Assembly: GCA_020073385.1 (NCBI GenBank)
Contig: JAIQFH010000033.1
Coordinates: 1 to 64,000 of the forward strand
Length of the DNA: 64,000 nucleotides
Reading direction: 5' to 3'
DNA from: Terriglobia bacterium
Lineage (GTDB): Bacteria; Acidobacteriota; Terriglobia; Terriglobales; Acidobacteriaceae
The first letter of the stretch is position 1. Every line of letters begins with the position of its first letter. The notes beneath the pieces are model-generated. The model did no database searches. It was given only the letters and a program-made list of their open reading frames with translations, and was not told the origin of the DNA. The translations under genes were made by a program, and so were the position numbers. Shown piece after piece: positions 19,859 through 28,865 of the stretch.

Positions 19859-21397
19859 TTACCTCCGAAGCAGCGACTCGTGACGTGAATCCCACGCGCC
19901 TATGTATGTGCCCTGTTCGGCAGCCAGATTGGAATGGGTCAGCAAAGCTCTCGGTTCACTAAGATCGACAAACAGCCTTGCCCAGTGTTCAGCGTTATTC
20001 CACGTCATCACGAGTGTTTGGTCCGACTGAGTGTCAACGTCTGCGTGTCCAGCGAAAGCTGGATGAGTATTACGCAGCCGAATGAGTTCCCACAGTTTCT
20101 GCACAACCGGCTTTTGTAGAGAGCTTCCGATTTCTGCAGGAGTGTAGTAGTGCCGGTTGATGTCGCGGCCCACTCTGGATCGGGCGAGTAAATCCATGTC
20201 GTTAACACCTGCCAGCAGACCCACGTAATACACCTGCGGGATACCGGGCGCGAAAAATTGAATCGCGCGAGCAATCAGATATTCGTTGTCGCGACGCCCC
20301 AGTGCGTCATAGAAAGTGCAGTTGACCTGGTACAGGTCAAGATTGTTTGCAGCCGCTCCCGTTGCCAGTCGGCTCTGGTCCTTGCTTCGGGCGTGCATGG
20401 TCTCGACAAGGTGGTCAATGTCGCTGGGCGCAAGCAGGCCCGGTTCGCCGTTACTGCCAGCGCCTACATCGATTACACCAATGCCGTCGTGAGTGTCGAG
20501 CACGGTGATGCAGTTCTGCGGTCGTGTCGAAAGCCACTGTCCGAGTGCCCGCGCATTCTGCGTGAAAAGAGTGTGAAGGATGAGTGGAGGAAGCGCGAAA
20601 TCGTATACCCAGTCCACCTGACGTGCGATTTCCAGCTGTTGCCGGTAGTGACTGTGAATTTCAACGAGCACCTCCATGCCCAAGGCATGTGCTTGCGAAG
20701 TGAGCTCCGCGATGAAGCGAAAAGTCTCCGGGATCATGAAACAACTCGTTCCGGGTTTCTTGATCGCATAGCCGACCGCATCGAGCCGAATCATCTTTAT
20801 CCCAGCCGCTTGAAAGCGTTTGAGGATCGTTTCCAGATAGGCTTGCCCTTCCGGATGCTTTACATCGATGTCGATCTGCTGCGGGGTAAATGTTGCCCAC
20901 AATAGGCGGTTTTCGCCGCATTTCAGCGTTACGTTGGTAAACGGCAACCCGGGACGAGGGCGATAGATGCGTAGAAGCTCCTCCGCGCGCGCACCCGAAG
21001 GAAAGACACGGTCGTAGGTCAGAAACATTCCGGCGAAAGGTGACGCAGCACCGTGTTCAGAGAAATCCTTGAACTGCGGGGAATCGCTGGATATGTGATT
21101 GACAATGAGATCGGCCACGAGATCCAGGTGTTCACCTAGCGCGCGTACGTCCTCCCAGTCACCGAGCCGGCAGTCCACCTCAGTGTGATCGACGGGATCG
21201 AACCCTGCATCAGCCCCATCGATTGGGGTGAAGAAAGGAAGCAGATGTACACCACCAAAGAGCCCGGACCATTCTCGGACCAGTAGTTCCTTGAGTTGCT
21301 TGAGATCGCCGGCCAGGCGATCGACGTACGTGATGAGTTGGACTTGGTTTCTCAATGATTGACCGGTGGCATGAAAGCGAGAGATATTTCGCGGCAC
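19859..21397 (-). CDS. Sucrose phosphorylase (GH13_18)
   Basis: A 512-residue GH13 enzyme closest to sucrose phosphorylase (NQVQLITYVDRLAGD near the N-terminus), which converts sucrose and phosphate to glucose 1-phosphate and fructose. Catalytic motifs: region I DLIVNH, region II IRLDAVGY with nucleophile D206, region III LVEIHSH with acid/base E246, region IV LDTHDGIG with D304. No signal peptide is seen, as expected for a cytoplasmic phosphorylase. The start is uncertain: GTG 21397 gives 15 extra residues, and TTG 21355 would begin nearer the conserved domain. First gene of the leftward arm, divergent from the GntR-type regulator. Relatives may act on sucrose 6-phosphate or glucosylglycerate, so substrate is likely but not proved. 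Confidence 0.88.
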   Translation of the reverse strand: MPRNISRFHATGQSLRNQVQLITYVDRLAGDLKQLKELLVREWSGLFGGVHLLPFFTPIDGADAGFDPVDHTEVDCRLGDWEDVRALGEHLDLVADLIVNHISSDSPQFKDFSEHGAASPFAGMFLTYDRVFPSGARAEELLRIYRPRPGLPFTNVTLKCGENRLLWATFTPQQIDIDVKHPEGQAYLETILKRFQAAGIKMIRLDAVGYAIKKPGTSCFMIPETFRFIAELTSQAHALGMEVLVEIHSHYRQQLEIARQVDWVYDFALPPLILHTLFTQNARALGQWLSTRPQNCITVLDTHDGIGVIDVGAGSNGEPGLLAPSDIDHLVETMHARSKDQSRLATGAAANNLDLYQVNCTFYDALGRRDNEYLIARAIQFFAPGIPQVYYVGLLAGVNDMDLLARSRVGRDINRHYYTPAEIGSSLQKPVVQKLWELIRLRNTHPAFAGHADVDTQSDQTLVMTWNNAEHWARLFVDLSEPRALLTHSNLAAEQGTYIGAWDSRHESLLRR

Positions 21398-21445
21398 CCC
21401 AGCACTATAGAAATCTTCCTTGATCAGGGTACGAAACGAAAGACA

Positions 21446-21474
21446 CTTTTAAAACCAGAACACAGAGGTGTCAA
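21446..21474 (-). promoter_or_regulatory. Candidate promoter of the leftward sucrose phosphorylase operon
   Basis: Reading leftward, TTGACA (21474-21469) and TAAAAG (21451-21446) are 17 bases apart, a reasonable sigma-70 pair placed about 50 bases before the gene start. The -35 box overlaps a short TGTC-AA-GACA palindrome. The region to the divergent regulator gene (21398-21586) holds no gene. Evidence is sequence only. Confidence 0.35.
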
Positions 21475-21586
21475 GACAATTGCTACCCATTCGTCCTTAA
21501 GTTGTATATGGCACTCTCTTGTGCGAAAGCGTATGCTGGTTCGCTGATTGTCACGAGATGTGCGACCGGCAGGAAGAACCGAGACG

Positions 21587-22702
21587 ATGGCAACTCATAA
21601 ATATCGGCAGATATTGGAAAAGCTTCAGAGCGAGATTTCTTCAGGTCGTTATAAACCAGGGAAGCGTTTGCCCAGCGAAGCGGAACTCGTTCGGCGCTTT
21701 GGTGCCTCACGGATGACGGTATTCCGTGCGATGCACGAGTTGCAGTCGCTAGGGCTCGTTACCCGCCGCGTTGGATCCGGTACCTATGTGTCCTCGAATT
21801 CCCATAAGGGCTCTCATGTTTTCGGATTACTGATCCCCGAGTTAGGACAAACTGAGATCTTTGAAGCGATCTGTAAAGGGATGATGGAAGCGCAAGAGGC
21901 GATGCATCATTCGCTATTGTGGGGTAATACCGTGTCCCAGGAGCAGGAGAAGGAGCAAGCGGCTGAACAACTCTGCGAACAGTACATTTCTCAGAAGGTT
22001 TCGGGGGTTTTCTTTGCTCCAGTAGAATTCAGCGCCAATCGCTTCCAATCAAACCACAAGATTGTTGCTGCTTTCGATCGAGCGGGCATTCCCGTGGTGC
22101 TGTTGGATCGGGATCTCGAACCGTATCCGCAGCGTAGCAGGTACGACCTGGTCGGCATAGATAACCGCCGCACCGGCTTTCTTGCCACGGAATACCTGAT
22201 AAAAGCGGGAGCAAACCGCATTGCCTTCTTTGCACGCCCGAACTCCGCGCCCACTGTCGATGCACGCATGGCTGGATATCGTGAAGCGCTCTTGTCCCAA
22301 GGCGAGAGGCCCAGGCGCGACTTAGTTAGTATCGGAGATGCCAGCGATACGAAGTTCATTAAGTCAGTATTGAAGAAGGATCGTCCCGATGCCTTCGTTT
22401 GCGCGAATGATCTGACGGCTGGAAATCTGATGCACACCTTGATATCGCTCGGTCAGCGAATACCCGAGGACATCTCCATCGTAGGTATTGACGACGTGAA
22501 GTATGCGCGCCTGTTGCCCGTGCCCTTAACAACGCTGCACCAGCCGTGCCGGGATATAGGAAGGATGGCTATTGCTGTCATGCTAGACCGTATCGCCAAT
22601 CCCGATTTGCCGCCTCGTGACGTGTTGCTGAGATGCGAGTTGGTTGTGCGCAAATCGTGCAGTGCGTCCGCGCCGAATCGCAACGGTCACAAGCGACTCT
22701 GA
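21587..22702 (+). CDS. GntR-family regulator with LacI-type sugar-binding domain
   Basis: A 371-residue transcriptional regulator. ATG 21587 (MATHKYRQILEKL) follows an AGGAAG sequence; an upstream TTG at 21548 is less likely. Residues 1-70 are a GntR winged helix (SGRYKPGKRLPSEAELVRRFGASRMTV, quoted in parts: LPSEAELVRRFGASRMTV). Residues from about 85 are a periplasmic-binding-protein-like LacI/GalR sensor domain (HVFGLLIPELGQTEIF, VPVVLLDRDLEP, VGIDNRRTG, DISIVGIDDVKYARLL). This is the AraR-like architecture, usually a repressor released by a sugar. Placed between the two arms of the locus, it is the obvious controller of both. The inducer may be sucrose or a breakdown product, which is inference. 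Confidence 0.92.
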   Translation: MATHKYRQILEKLQSEISSGRYKPGKRLPSEAELVRRFGASRMTVFRAMHELQSLGLVTRRVGSGTYVSSNSHKGSHVFGLLIPELGQTEIFEAICKGMMEAQEAMHHSLLWGNTVSQEQEKEQAAEQLCEQYISQKVSGVFFAPVEFSANRFQSNHKIVAAFDRAGIPVVLLDRDLEPYPQRSRYDLVGIDNRRTGFLATEYLIKAGANRIAFFARPNSAPTVDARMAGYREALLSQGERPRRDLVSIGDASDTKFIKSVLKKDRPDAFVCANDLTAGNLMHTLISLGQRIPEDISIVGIDDVKYARLLPVPLTTLHQPCRDIGRMAIAVMLDRIANPDLPPRDVLLRCELVVRKSCSASAPNRNGHKRL

Positions 22703-23061
22703 ACATTGTTCCCATTCATTGTGCCGCATCTGACGGGCCACAATTCAGATCGAATTGCCGCGGCGTTCCTCGGCGCCATCGAGTGATTGATTCACTTTGA
22801 AAAGCCGCGCGATCCGACCTGGGAGCAGTGATTCTTCCAAGACGGTATAGACAACTTTGTGATAGTTGTCTGCAAAAGATCTTGACAGCTTGCGAATACA
22901 GGCGATAGAAGTTCATCCAGTTCAATTCATCTTCTCGTTGTTGGCCGGCGGACATTGCGTTGGCTTTGAGCGCGATGATGAGCAGTAAATCGTGTCCTCG
23001 GGTGAGGATCAGGCTGCAAAGTTCGGTGTGTCGTCTTTTCCACGTTGAAAGAGGTGACAAA
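22703..23061 (+). promoter_or_regulatory. Leader region of the TonB-dependent receptor gene with an inverted repeat
   Basis: No gene is seen in these 359 bases. At 22849-22871 there is an inverted repeat, AGACAAC - nine bases - GTTGTCT. Eleven bases further, TTGACA (22882-22887) and GATAGA (22904-22909), 16 bases apart, could be a weak promoter. This would place a candidate operator just upstream of the receptor promoter. An AGACAA half-site also occurs in the 21398-21586 control region. A link to the GntR-LacI-type regulator is inference. Confidence 0.35.
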
Positions 23062-26000
23062 ATGCTCGACCTTCTAGGGAGTCTCCATTCATTACTCCAC
23101 AGTCAACGCACTCGAACCTCTTACCAGAACAATTCACGGTGTGCCCGAGCTGACGGGAACTCGCTGAGTCGGCGTCTGGCTGCATCGCTGTTGCCGATAC
23201 TCTTGGCCGTTTTTGCTGCAGCCGTTCTGTGCACAACTGCAGGAGCTCAAGTCAGATTCGGCAGTGTTGTCGGAAGCGTCGAGGACGCGAGCGGAGCCAC
23301 CGTGTCTGGAGCAACCATAAAGTTGACCAATCTAGGTACGAACGAAACTCGTACGATGCAGAGTAGCAGTGCAGGAACGTATTCGTTTCCGAATCTCATC
23401 GCCGGGATGTACCGCGTTGAAGTAGAGACGCAAGGATTCAAGAAGTTTATTCAAGACAATGTGGAAGTCCAAGTTGACGTCGCGACCCGTGTAGACGCGA
23501 AGCTACAGGTCGGCAGTGCGACGGAGAGCGTGATGGTGACCACTGAGGCGCCTCCTCTGCAAACCGACAGTGCGTCTCTAGGGACCACCATCTCGCAAAC
23601 GGAAGTGGAGAGCATTCCATTGAGCGGCAGAAACGTCAACAACATGCTCACGCTGGTGCCAGGGGTGGTGGCTCAAGGCGGCACGTATGGCAATGCTGTA
23701 TCCAACCAGGCCAGCGGCGCGAGGACCAATGCCATCGGGTTTGGCAACTACGCGATCGGTGGCGGGTTCGGAAACCAGAGTTCGTTCTATATCGATGGCG
23801 TCGCATCCAACGCGCCAGCCGGCAATTTGAATTCCTTAATCCCCTCGCAGGATGTCGTGCAGGAGTTCCGCGTCGTTACTAACAATGTTGCCGCCGAGTA
23901 CGGTAGCTACGCGGGAGGCATCATTAACCTGACGACCAAGTCGGGAACCAACAAATTCCACGGAACCGCATATGAGTACCTTCGCAATAAGGTCCTGAAC
24001 GCAAATGATTACTTCTCGAATCACAACGGGCCAGGTGGGACCGCCCTTCCGCGTCCTCCACTCATCCAGAATCAATTTGGTGGTACGATCGGCGGCCCAA
24101 TAAAGAAGGACAAAACCTTCTTCTTCTTCGGATTTGAACGTGAAGTGCTCAAGACGTCAACACCTGTGTTGAACACGGTGCCAACGCCCGCGGAACTGGG
24201 AGGTGATTTTTCGGGAATTTGTGACTCTGGATTTACGGCAGGAGTCTGTACTGATAAAGACCGTCAAGACAACCCAATCCATCAAATCTATGATCCCGCG
24301 AACGGATCTACGCCCTTCGCTAACAATCTGATACCTACCGGTCGTCTGGATGCCTCTGCTCTGGCACTGTTTGCGAAGTCTTATCCCGCTCCTAACCGTC
24401 CGGGCGTCGTGAATAACTTCATCACCCAAATGGCCACGGGAGGAATCAACGCTCAATACAACGCGCGTGTTGATCACCATTTTTCCGACAAGAACATCTT
24501 GTTTGCCCGGTACGCGTATTGGAAGGCAGATAGCAACGCCTATGATGCTTGGGGGACCCACACATCGGGTCAGGGGCACACCGGAATCTACACGAATTCG
24601 GCCATTCTAGGGGATACTCACGCCTTTAACTCCTCGACGATTCTCGATCTGCGTCTCTCGTACCTGAGGGTTTTCCAACATGAGTTTCCCGACAGCCAAG
24701 GGGTTGACCTCTCTCAATTCGGTCCCGGCTGGGCAAGCCTAACAAGCCAGCTTCTGGCCCCAGCGAACTACCCGGCGATGAGCTTCAACGATAACTCTCA
24801 AGTCGCGGGAAGCAATGGCATTGGGTCGCAGCTATTCTGGCACCAGAATGTGTACGGATTGTCGGGCACTCTCACGAAGATCGCGGGTCGCCATCAGCTC
24901 AAGTTTGGCGGCTCGATTCGCCACGTGCAGTGGATTTCCAATCCGCAAAACGGAGTACTCACCCTCAACTTCGACAATTCGGCTACCGCGGCACCCGGCC
25001 TGCCGTTAGAGGGCAATGGAGTGGCGTCGGCACTCCTCAACACCATCGGCGGACTAGGCACGCAGGTAGCGTCCGGAATGGTTGGCGGCTCCAGAGCGTA
25101 CTTCACGTCCTATGGATTCTTTGTCGATGACACCTTTCAGGCCACTAGAAAGCTCACCATCACGGCCGGTCTGCGCTGGGATCAGCCCAGCGTCTTCTCG
25201 GAAGCGAAGAACAACGACACAGTCTTTCGGCCGAATCAGGCCAGCCCCTTGGGTTCGTTCTTGAATCCAGTTACTGGACAGACGCAACAACTCATGGGAA
25301 ATGTCGCTCTTGTTGGCAGTCCGCAATGGCAGTCGCAGCGAGAGGACTATCTGCACTGGAAGTTGTTTTCGCCTCGCATTGGATTGGCCTACCGCGCCAC
25401 GGATAAGACTGTGCTACGGGCTGCATATGGCATTTCCTATCCGCCCAGCACGCTCAGCCAAGACGGACCGAATCTCTCGCCTGTAAATGCAGCTCAGGGT
25501 GGCGGCGGTCCGACTGCCACAGTGGAGAATCCATTCCCCAACGGTCTGCCACAGCCTCTGCGCCGAAAGGCGACCCCCGGGGACTTCTACGGACTACCTA
25601 TCTTTGCCATGCGCGCACCTGGCGACCCAATGCCATACGTGCAGCAATGGAACGCGGCTGTGGAACGGCAGATCGGCAAGGACTCCTCGCTAACGGTCGC
25701 ATATGCTGGATCGAGGGGCACCCACCTTCTCTTGCAGGGTTGGGCTACGGTTTCGAATACCAACTTGAATCAGCTACCCGATCAGTATTTCTCGATGGGA
25801 CCGGCCGCATTGTTGGCACAAGTCCCCAATCCGTTCTATGGCACCATTACGACCCCGGGTGCCCTCTCAGGACCAACAGTTGCCACAGGACAGCTTCTTT
25901 TGCCCTTCCCGCAATATGGGCGAGTCCTATTCCTGGATCCGCATAAGGGCACATCCAACTACAAATCACTGCAAACCTCTTTCCTGAAACGGTTTGGCTC

Positions 26001-26757
26001 CAAGGGAATCCTGAGTGTGGCCTACACATGGTCGCGACTGATGTCCAACACCGACAGCTCAAGTGCCTTTCTGGATGAAGGATTCATCTTTGGGGGCTCG
26101 ACTCAGGACAACAATCATCTTGACGACGAATATTCGGTGAGTTCCTACGACATTCCTCAGAACCTCTCCATTGGCTATGGCGTTGATTTGCCTTTCGGGC
26201 GCAACAAGCATTTCCTGTCGGATGCTCACGGAGTACTGAACGGGATCATTGGTGGATGGCGGGTCAACGGCATCACCAGCATACGGAGCGGTGTCCCCAT
26301 GAGTTCATATCAATTCTTCCCGGGGTCGGCGCTCAGTGACTTTGGCGGCGGTCAGGGATACTTCGGCGCTCAAGGTCTATGGATGCGGCCCGATCTGGTA
26401 TCCGGGTGCAACCTGAAAGTGTCCGGGTCGCGTGCATCCCGTGCAGCCAGTGGATGGTTTAACACGGCCTGCTTCCAGCCTGTAGATACCAGCAGCGAAG
26501 TGAGGTTCGGCAACATGCCGCGAAACGTTGACACCGTCCGCATGGATCACATGAACAATTGGGATTTCTCGATCTCAAAACGCAACGACATCACAGAGAG
26601 CGTTTATCTACAATTCACGGCGGAGTTCTTCAATGCGTTCAACCATGTACGATTCGGCACGCCAAACGAGCAGGTAGGTACTCCCACCTTCGGCATTGTG
26701 ACTTCGCAGGTGAACCCGCCGCGCGCAATTCAATTCGGTCTGCGAGTTGGTTTCTAG
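23062..26757 (+). CDS. TonB-dependent receptor, Oar-like, with carboxypeptidase-regulatory domain
   Basis: A 1231-residue outer-membrane receptor. ATG 23062 follows GAGGTGACAA; the signal segment (SLLPILLAVFAAAVLCTTAGA) lies after a 40-residue polar lead. Residues of about 65-150 are the CarboxypepD_reg beta-sandwich (GSVEDASGATVSGATIKLTN), then a plug domain (SGRNVNNMLTLVPGV, ASGARTNA, YIDGVASNAP, IINLTTKSGTNKFHG) and a long beta-barrel ending in the aromatic residue GLRVGF. This family is greatly expanded in Acidobacteria and imports large or bulky ligands with TonB energy. It is the first structural gene of the rightward arm and is probably the outer-membrane gate for the island's substrate. 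Confidence 0.93.
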   Translation: MLDLLGSLHSLLHSQRTRTSYQNNSRCARADGNSLSRRLAASLLPILLAVFAAAVLCTTAGAQVRFGSVVGSVEDASGATVSGATIKLTNLGTNETRTMQSSSAGTYSFPNLIAGMYRVEVETQGFKKFIQDNVEVQVDVATRVDAKLQVGSATESVMVTTEAPPLQTDSASLGTTISQTEVESIPLSGRNVNNMLTLVPGVVAQGGTYGNAVSNQASGARTNAIGFGNYAIGGGFGNQSSFYIDGVASNAPAGNLNSLIPSQDVVQEFRVVTNNVAAEYGSYAGGIINLTTKSGTNKFHGTAYEYLRNKVLNANDYFSNHNGPGGTALPRPPLIQNQFGGTIGGPIKKDKTFFFFGFEREVLKTSTPVLNTVPTPAELGGDFSGICDSGFTAGVCTDKDRQDNPIHQIYDPANGSTPFANNLIPTGRLDASALALFAKSYPAPNRPGVVNNFITQMATGGINAQYNARVDHHFSDKNILFARYAYWKADSNAYDAWGTHTSGQGHTGIYTNSAILGDTHAFNSSTILDLRLSYLRVFQHEFPDSQGVDLSQFGPGWASLTSQLLAPANYPAMSFNDNSQVAGSNGIGSQLFWHQNVYGLSGTLTKIAGRHQLKFGGSIRHVQWISNPQNGVLTLNFDNSATAAPGLPLEGNGVASALLNTIGGLGTQVASGMVGGSRAYFTSYGFFVDDTFQATRKLTITAGLRWDQPSVFSEAKNNDTVFRPNQASPLGSFLNPVTGQTQQLMGNVALVGSPQWQSQREDYLHWKLFSPRIGLAYRATDKTVLRAAYGISYPPSTLSQDGPNLSPVNAAQGGGGPTATVENPFPNGLPQPLRRKATPGDFYGLPIFAMRAPGDPMPYVQQWNAAVERQIGKDSSLTVAYAGSRGTHLLLQGWATVSNTNLNQLPDQYFSMGPAALLAQVPNPFYGTITTPGALSGPTVATGQLLLPFPQYGRVLFLDPHKGTSNYKSLQTSFLKRFGSKGILSVAYTWSRLMSNTDSSSAFLDEGFIFGGSTQDNNHLDDEYSVSSYDIPQNLSIGYGVDLPFGRNKHFLSDAHGVLNGIIGGWRVNGITSIRSGVPMSSYQFFPGSALSDFGGGQGYFGAQGLWMRPDLVSGCNLKVSGSRASRAASGWFNTACFQPVDTSSEVRFGNMPRNVDTVRMDHMNNWDFSISKRNDITESVYLQFTAEFFNAFNHVRFGTPNEQVGTPTFGIVTSQVNPPRAIQFGLRVGF

Positions 26758-26771
26758 CCGCTTCGTTAACG

Positions 26772-26795
26772 GCACCGCCCAGCAATGGGCGGTGC
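26772..26795 (+). terminator. Perfect hairpin with GCAA tetraloop after the receptor gene
   Basis: GCACCGCCCA-GCAA-TGGGCGGTGC is a perfect ten-base-pair stem closed by a GNRA-type loop, 15 bases after the receptor stop. Only a short, mixed T stretch follows (TTACCCTT). It may be a weak terminator or an mRNA stabiliser that sets receptor expression apart from the downstream enzymes. Confidence 0.6.
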
Positions 26796-26845
26796 TTACC
26801 CTTCTACGGAACGGGATCATCCTCGAGGTTAAGAGGCTCGCCATC

Positions 26846-27979
26846 ATGTCGAAATATCCCTCGCTTATTGCGCTGTTGCCAATCGCTTGCTTCGCCCTCC
26901 TCCCATCCGCAATTTCTGCGCAAGATAGTACTTCGCCGGAGCAGAAAAAAGTTGTGGTTCAAGCTGACGGCACTGTCGAGATACCAGCGCAGACGGCACC
27001 CGTCTCCTCATTTCTGAGTTCCGAAGCGAAGGCGTACCTGACACAACACTTAAAGGACATGCAGGACCCGGAAATCCTGAAACAAGATGCCGGGGTGCCG
27101 CGATTCATGAAGCCATACATCGCACGAGACCGCGAACTGTTTTCTGTCGACCGGAAAGACGAGAAAGTCGGCAGCGTGCACGTGTACGACTACACGCCAA
27201 AAAGCGGAGTCTCGGCGAAGAACAAAGACCGTGTATTGATCAATCTTCACGGCGGCGGGTTCATGGGCTGCTGGCCTGGTTGCGCAGAGCTTGAATCTAT
27301 TCCCGTATCTGCTTTGGGCCAGATTGAAGTAGTGAGTGTCGACTACCGTGAAGGTCCCGACTATAAGTTCCCGGCGGCCAGCGAAGACGTTGCGAGCGTT
27401 TACCAACAAATTCTGAAGAATCATAAGCCAGAAAACATTGGTATCTATGGTTGCTCGGCCGGCGGGATGCAGACCGCGATGTCGATCGCCTGGTTTCAAA
27501 AGCACTCACTACCTTTACCCGGGGCGATCGGTATTTTCTGTGCATCCGCAGGAGGCGTCTTTGGCGGGGATGCGCTCTATACCGCGATGCCGCTCGGCGA
27601 GGCTCGATTGGCACCGCCGATTACGCCAGGAGCAAAGCCGCCGCTAAGTTATTTCGCCGACACGGATCCGAAGGATCCTTTGGTTTCGCCTATTAGCTCG
27701 CCAGAGATTCTTTCGAAGTTTCCTCCGACGCTCATCATCACGGGCACTCGCGGTTTTGAACTAAGTTCCGCTCTCTACACGCATGAGCAGTTGGTGAAAC
27801 TTGGCGTCGAGGCTGAACTCCATGTATGGGAAGGTCTATTCCACGGATTCTTCTACAACGCGGATGTTCCGGAGTCGAAGGACGCATTCAACGTGATGAT
27901 CAAGTTCTTTGATCGGCATTTGGGTGCTGCGGTGGATTCGAAACGAGCCTCGGTTGCAGCTGCAGATGAAACGCGGTGA
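26846..27979 (+). CDS. Exported acetyl-esterase-like alpha/beta hydrolase (HSL family)
   Basis: A 377-residue exported hydrolase of the hormone-sensitive-lipase-like family. ATG 26846 opens a signal peptide (MSKYPSLIALLPIACFALLPSAISA) with AGAGG nine bases before it. The oxyanion motif HGGGF is at about residue 134 and the nucleophile motif GCSAGG at about residue 203, a variant of GDSAGG. A terminal His lies in LFHGFFY. Such enzymes remove short acyl groups such as acetate from sugars or small alcohols. It is preceded by the hairpin after the receptor and followed six bases later by the first Nif3-like gene. Confidence 0.85.
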   Translation: MSKYPSLIALLPIACFALLPSAISAQDSTSPEQKKVVVQADGTVEIPAQTAPVSSFLSSEAKAYLTQHLKDMQDPEILKQDAGVPRFMKPYIARDRELFSVDRKDEKVGSVHVYDYTPKSGVSAKNKDRVLINLHGGGFMGCWPGCAELESIPVSALGQIEVVSVDYREGPDYKFPAASEDVASVYQQILKNHKPENIGIYGCSAGGMQTAMSIAWFQKHSLPLPGAIGIFCASAGGVFGGDALYTAMPLGEARLAPPITPGAKPPLSYFADTDPKDPLVSPISSPEILSKFPPTLIITGTRGFELSSALYTHEQLVKLGVEAELHVWEGLFHGFFYNADVPESKDAFNVMIKFFDRHLGAAVDSKRASVAAADETR

Positions 27980-27985
27980 CATTCG

Positions 27986-28861
27986 ATGATCAGAAGTCAA
28001 CAGTTGATCGAACGGATACAAAAGAACGTCGGAGTTCCGTGGCAGAGTCAGCGCTCCGATGGCTTTTCCGACGGTATCCTGGTTGGGAGTGGTGACACCA
28101 CGGTCACGGGGATCGTGACCACGTTCACGCCAACCCTCGAGGTCCTTCGCAAAGCCGTCGATTCAGGCAAGAACGCTGTCATCTGCCGCGAGGCTCCTAG
28201 CTACAGCCGCGGCGAACGCGCTCCAGCATTCTGGAGGAATGGTCCCGCGCCTTCGAAAGACCTCCTAGACAACGACGCTGTCTGGCGCGCCAAGCAGGAG
28301 TTTATTTCCAGGAACAATCTCGTCATTATCCGTCTCGTTGACAACTGGGACGCGCGAAAGACAGACGGCCAGCTGCGCGGACTTTCGCGTGCACTTGGGT
28401 GGGACAGTTCTCACGTGGCACCGGGCAGCGGGGAAGATGCTTATGACCCTCGCAACGTTTACTTCCGGTTACCCACGACTTCACTGAGCAGTTTCGCTGA
28501 GGGTATCAGGAAGAAGCTGAACGTTCATGGTGTGAGAGTCATTGGAAAGCCAGAAGCAAAGGTGAGCAAAGTCGCCTTGACGCATGGACTGCTCCTGGTA
28601 GCTGATGCGGAGAGGATCCTTCGAGAGCCTGACCTCGACGTAGTCATTACAGGCGACGCGGTTGAGTGGGAAGCAGGTCCCTATTTTCAGGATCTTGTGA
28701 CCGCGGGGGGAGCAAAAGGGCTAGTTCTGCTGGGTGACGAAGCATCCGAAGAACCAGGCAGCGGAGAGATGGCGGAATGGCTGAAGGGCTTCGTTACCGA
28801 GGTTCCCATCGAATGGATGCCGGCGGGCGAGCCATTCTGGACACTCCCACAGGCGGGTTGA
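27986..28861 (+). CDS. Nif3-like protein lacking metal ligands
   Basis: A 291-residue protein of the Nif3/DUF34 family, a paralogue of the next gene. The family core is visible (VTGIVTTFTPTLEVLRKAVDSG; LDVVITGDAVEWE; GFVTEVPIEWMPAGEPFW, each quoted in part). The usual metal-binding motifs are changed: where family members have T-H-(H/E)-P, this one has CREAPSY, and where the paralogue has LPHEGGEEAGM, this one has LLGDEASEEPG. The dinuclear metal site is therefore probably lost, while overall length and fold are kept. It has no signal peptide and starts six bases after the hydrolase gene. Function of the family is unknown. A regulatory or scaffold role beside its active-looking paralogue is a guess. 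Confidence 0.72.
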   Translation: MIRSQQLIERIQKNVGVPWQSQRSDGFSDGILVGSGDTTVTGIVTTFTPTLEVLRKAVDSGKNAVICREAPSYSRGERAPAFWRNGPAPSKDLLDNDAVWRAKQEFISRNNLVIIRLVDNWDARKTDGQLRGLSRALGWDSSHVAPGSGEDAYDPRNVYFRLPTTSLSSFAEGIRKKLNVHGVRVIGKPEAKVSKVALTHGLLLVADAERILREPDLDVVITGDAVEWEAGPYFQDLVTAGGAKGLVLLGDEASEEPGSGEMAEWLKGFVTEVPIEWMPAGEPFWTLPQAG

Positions 28862-28865
28862 ACCA

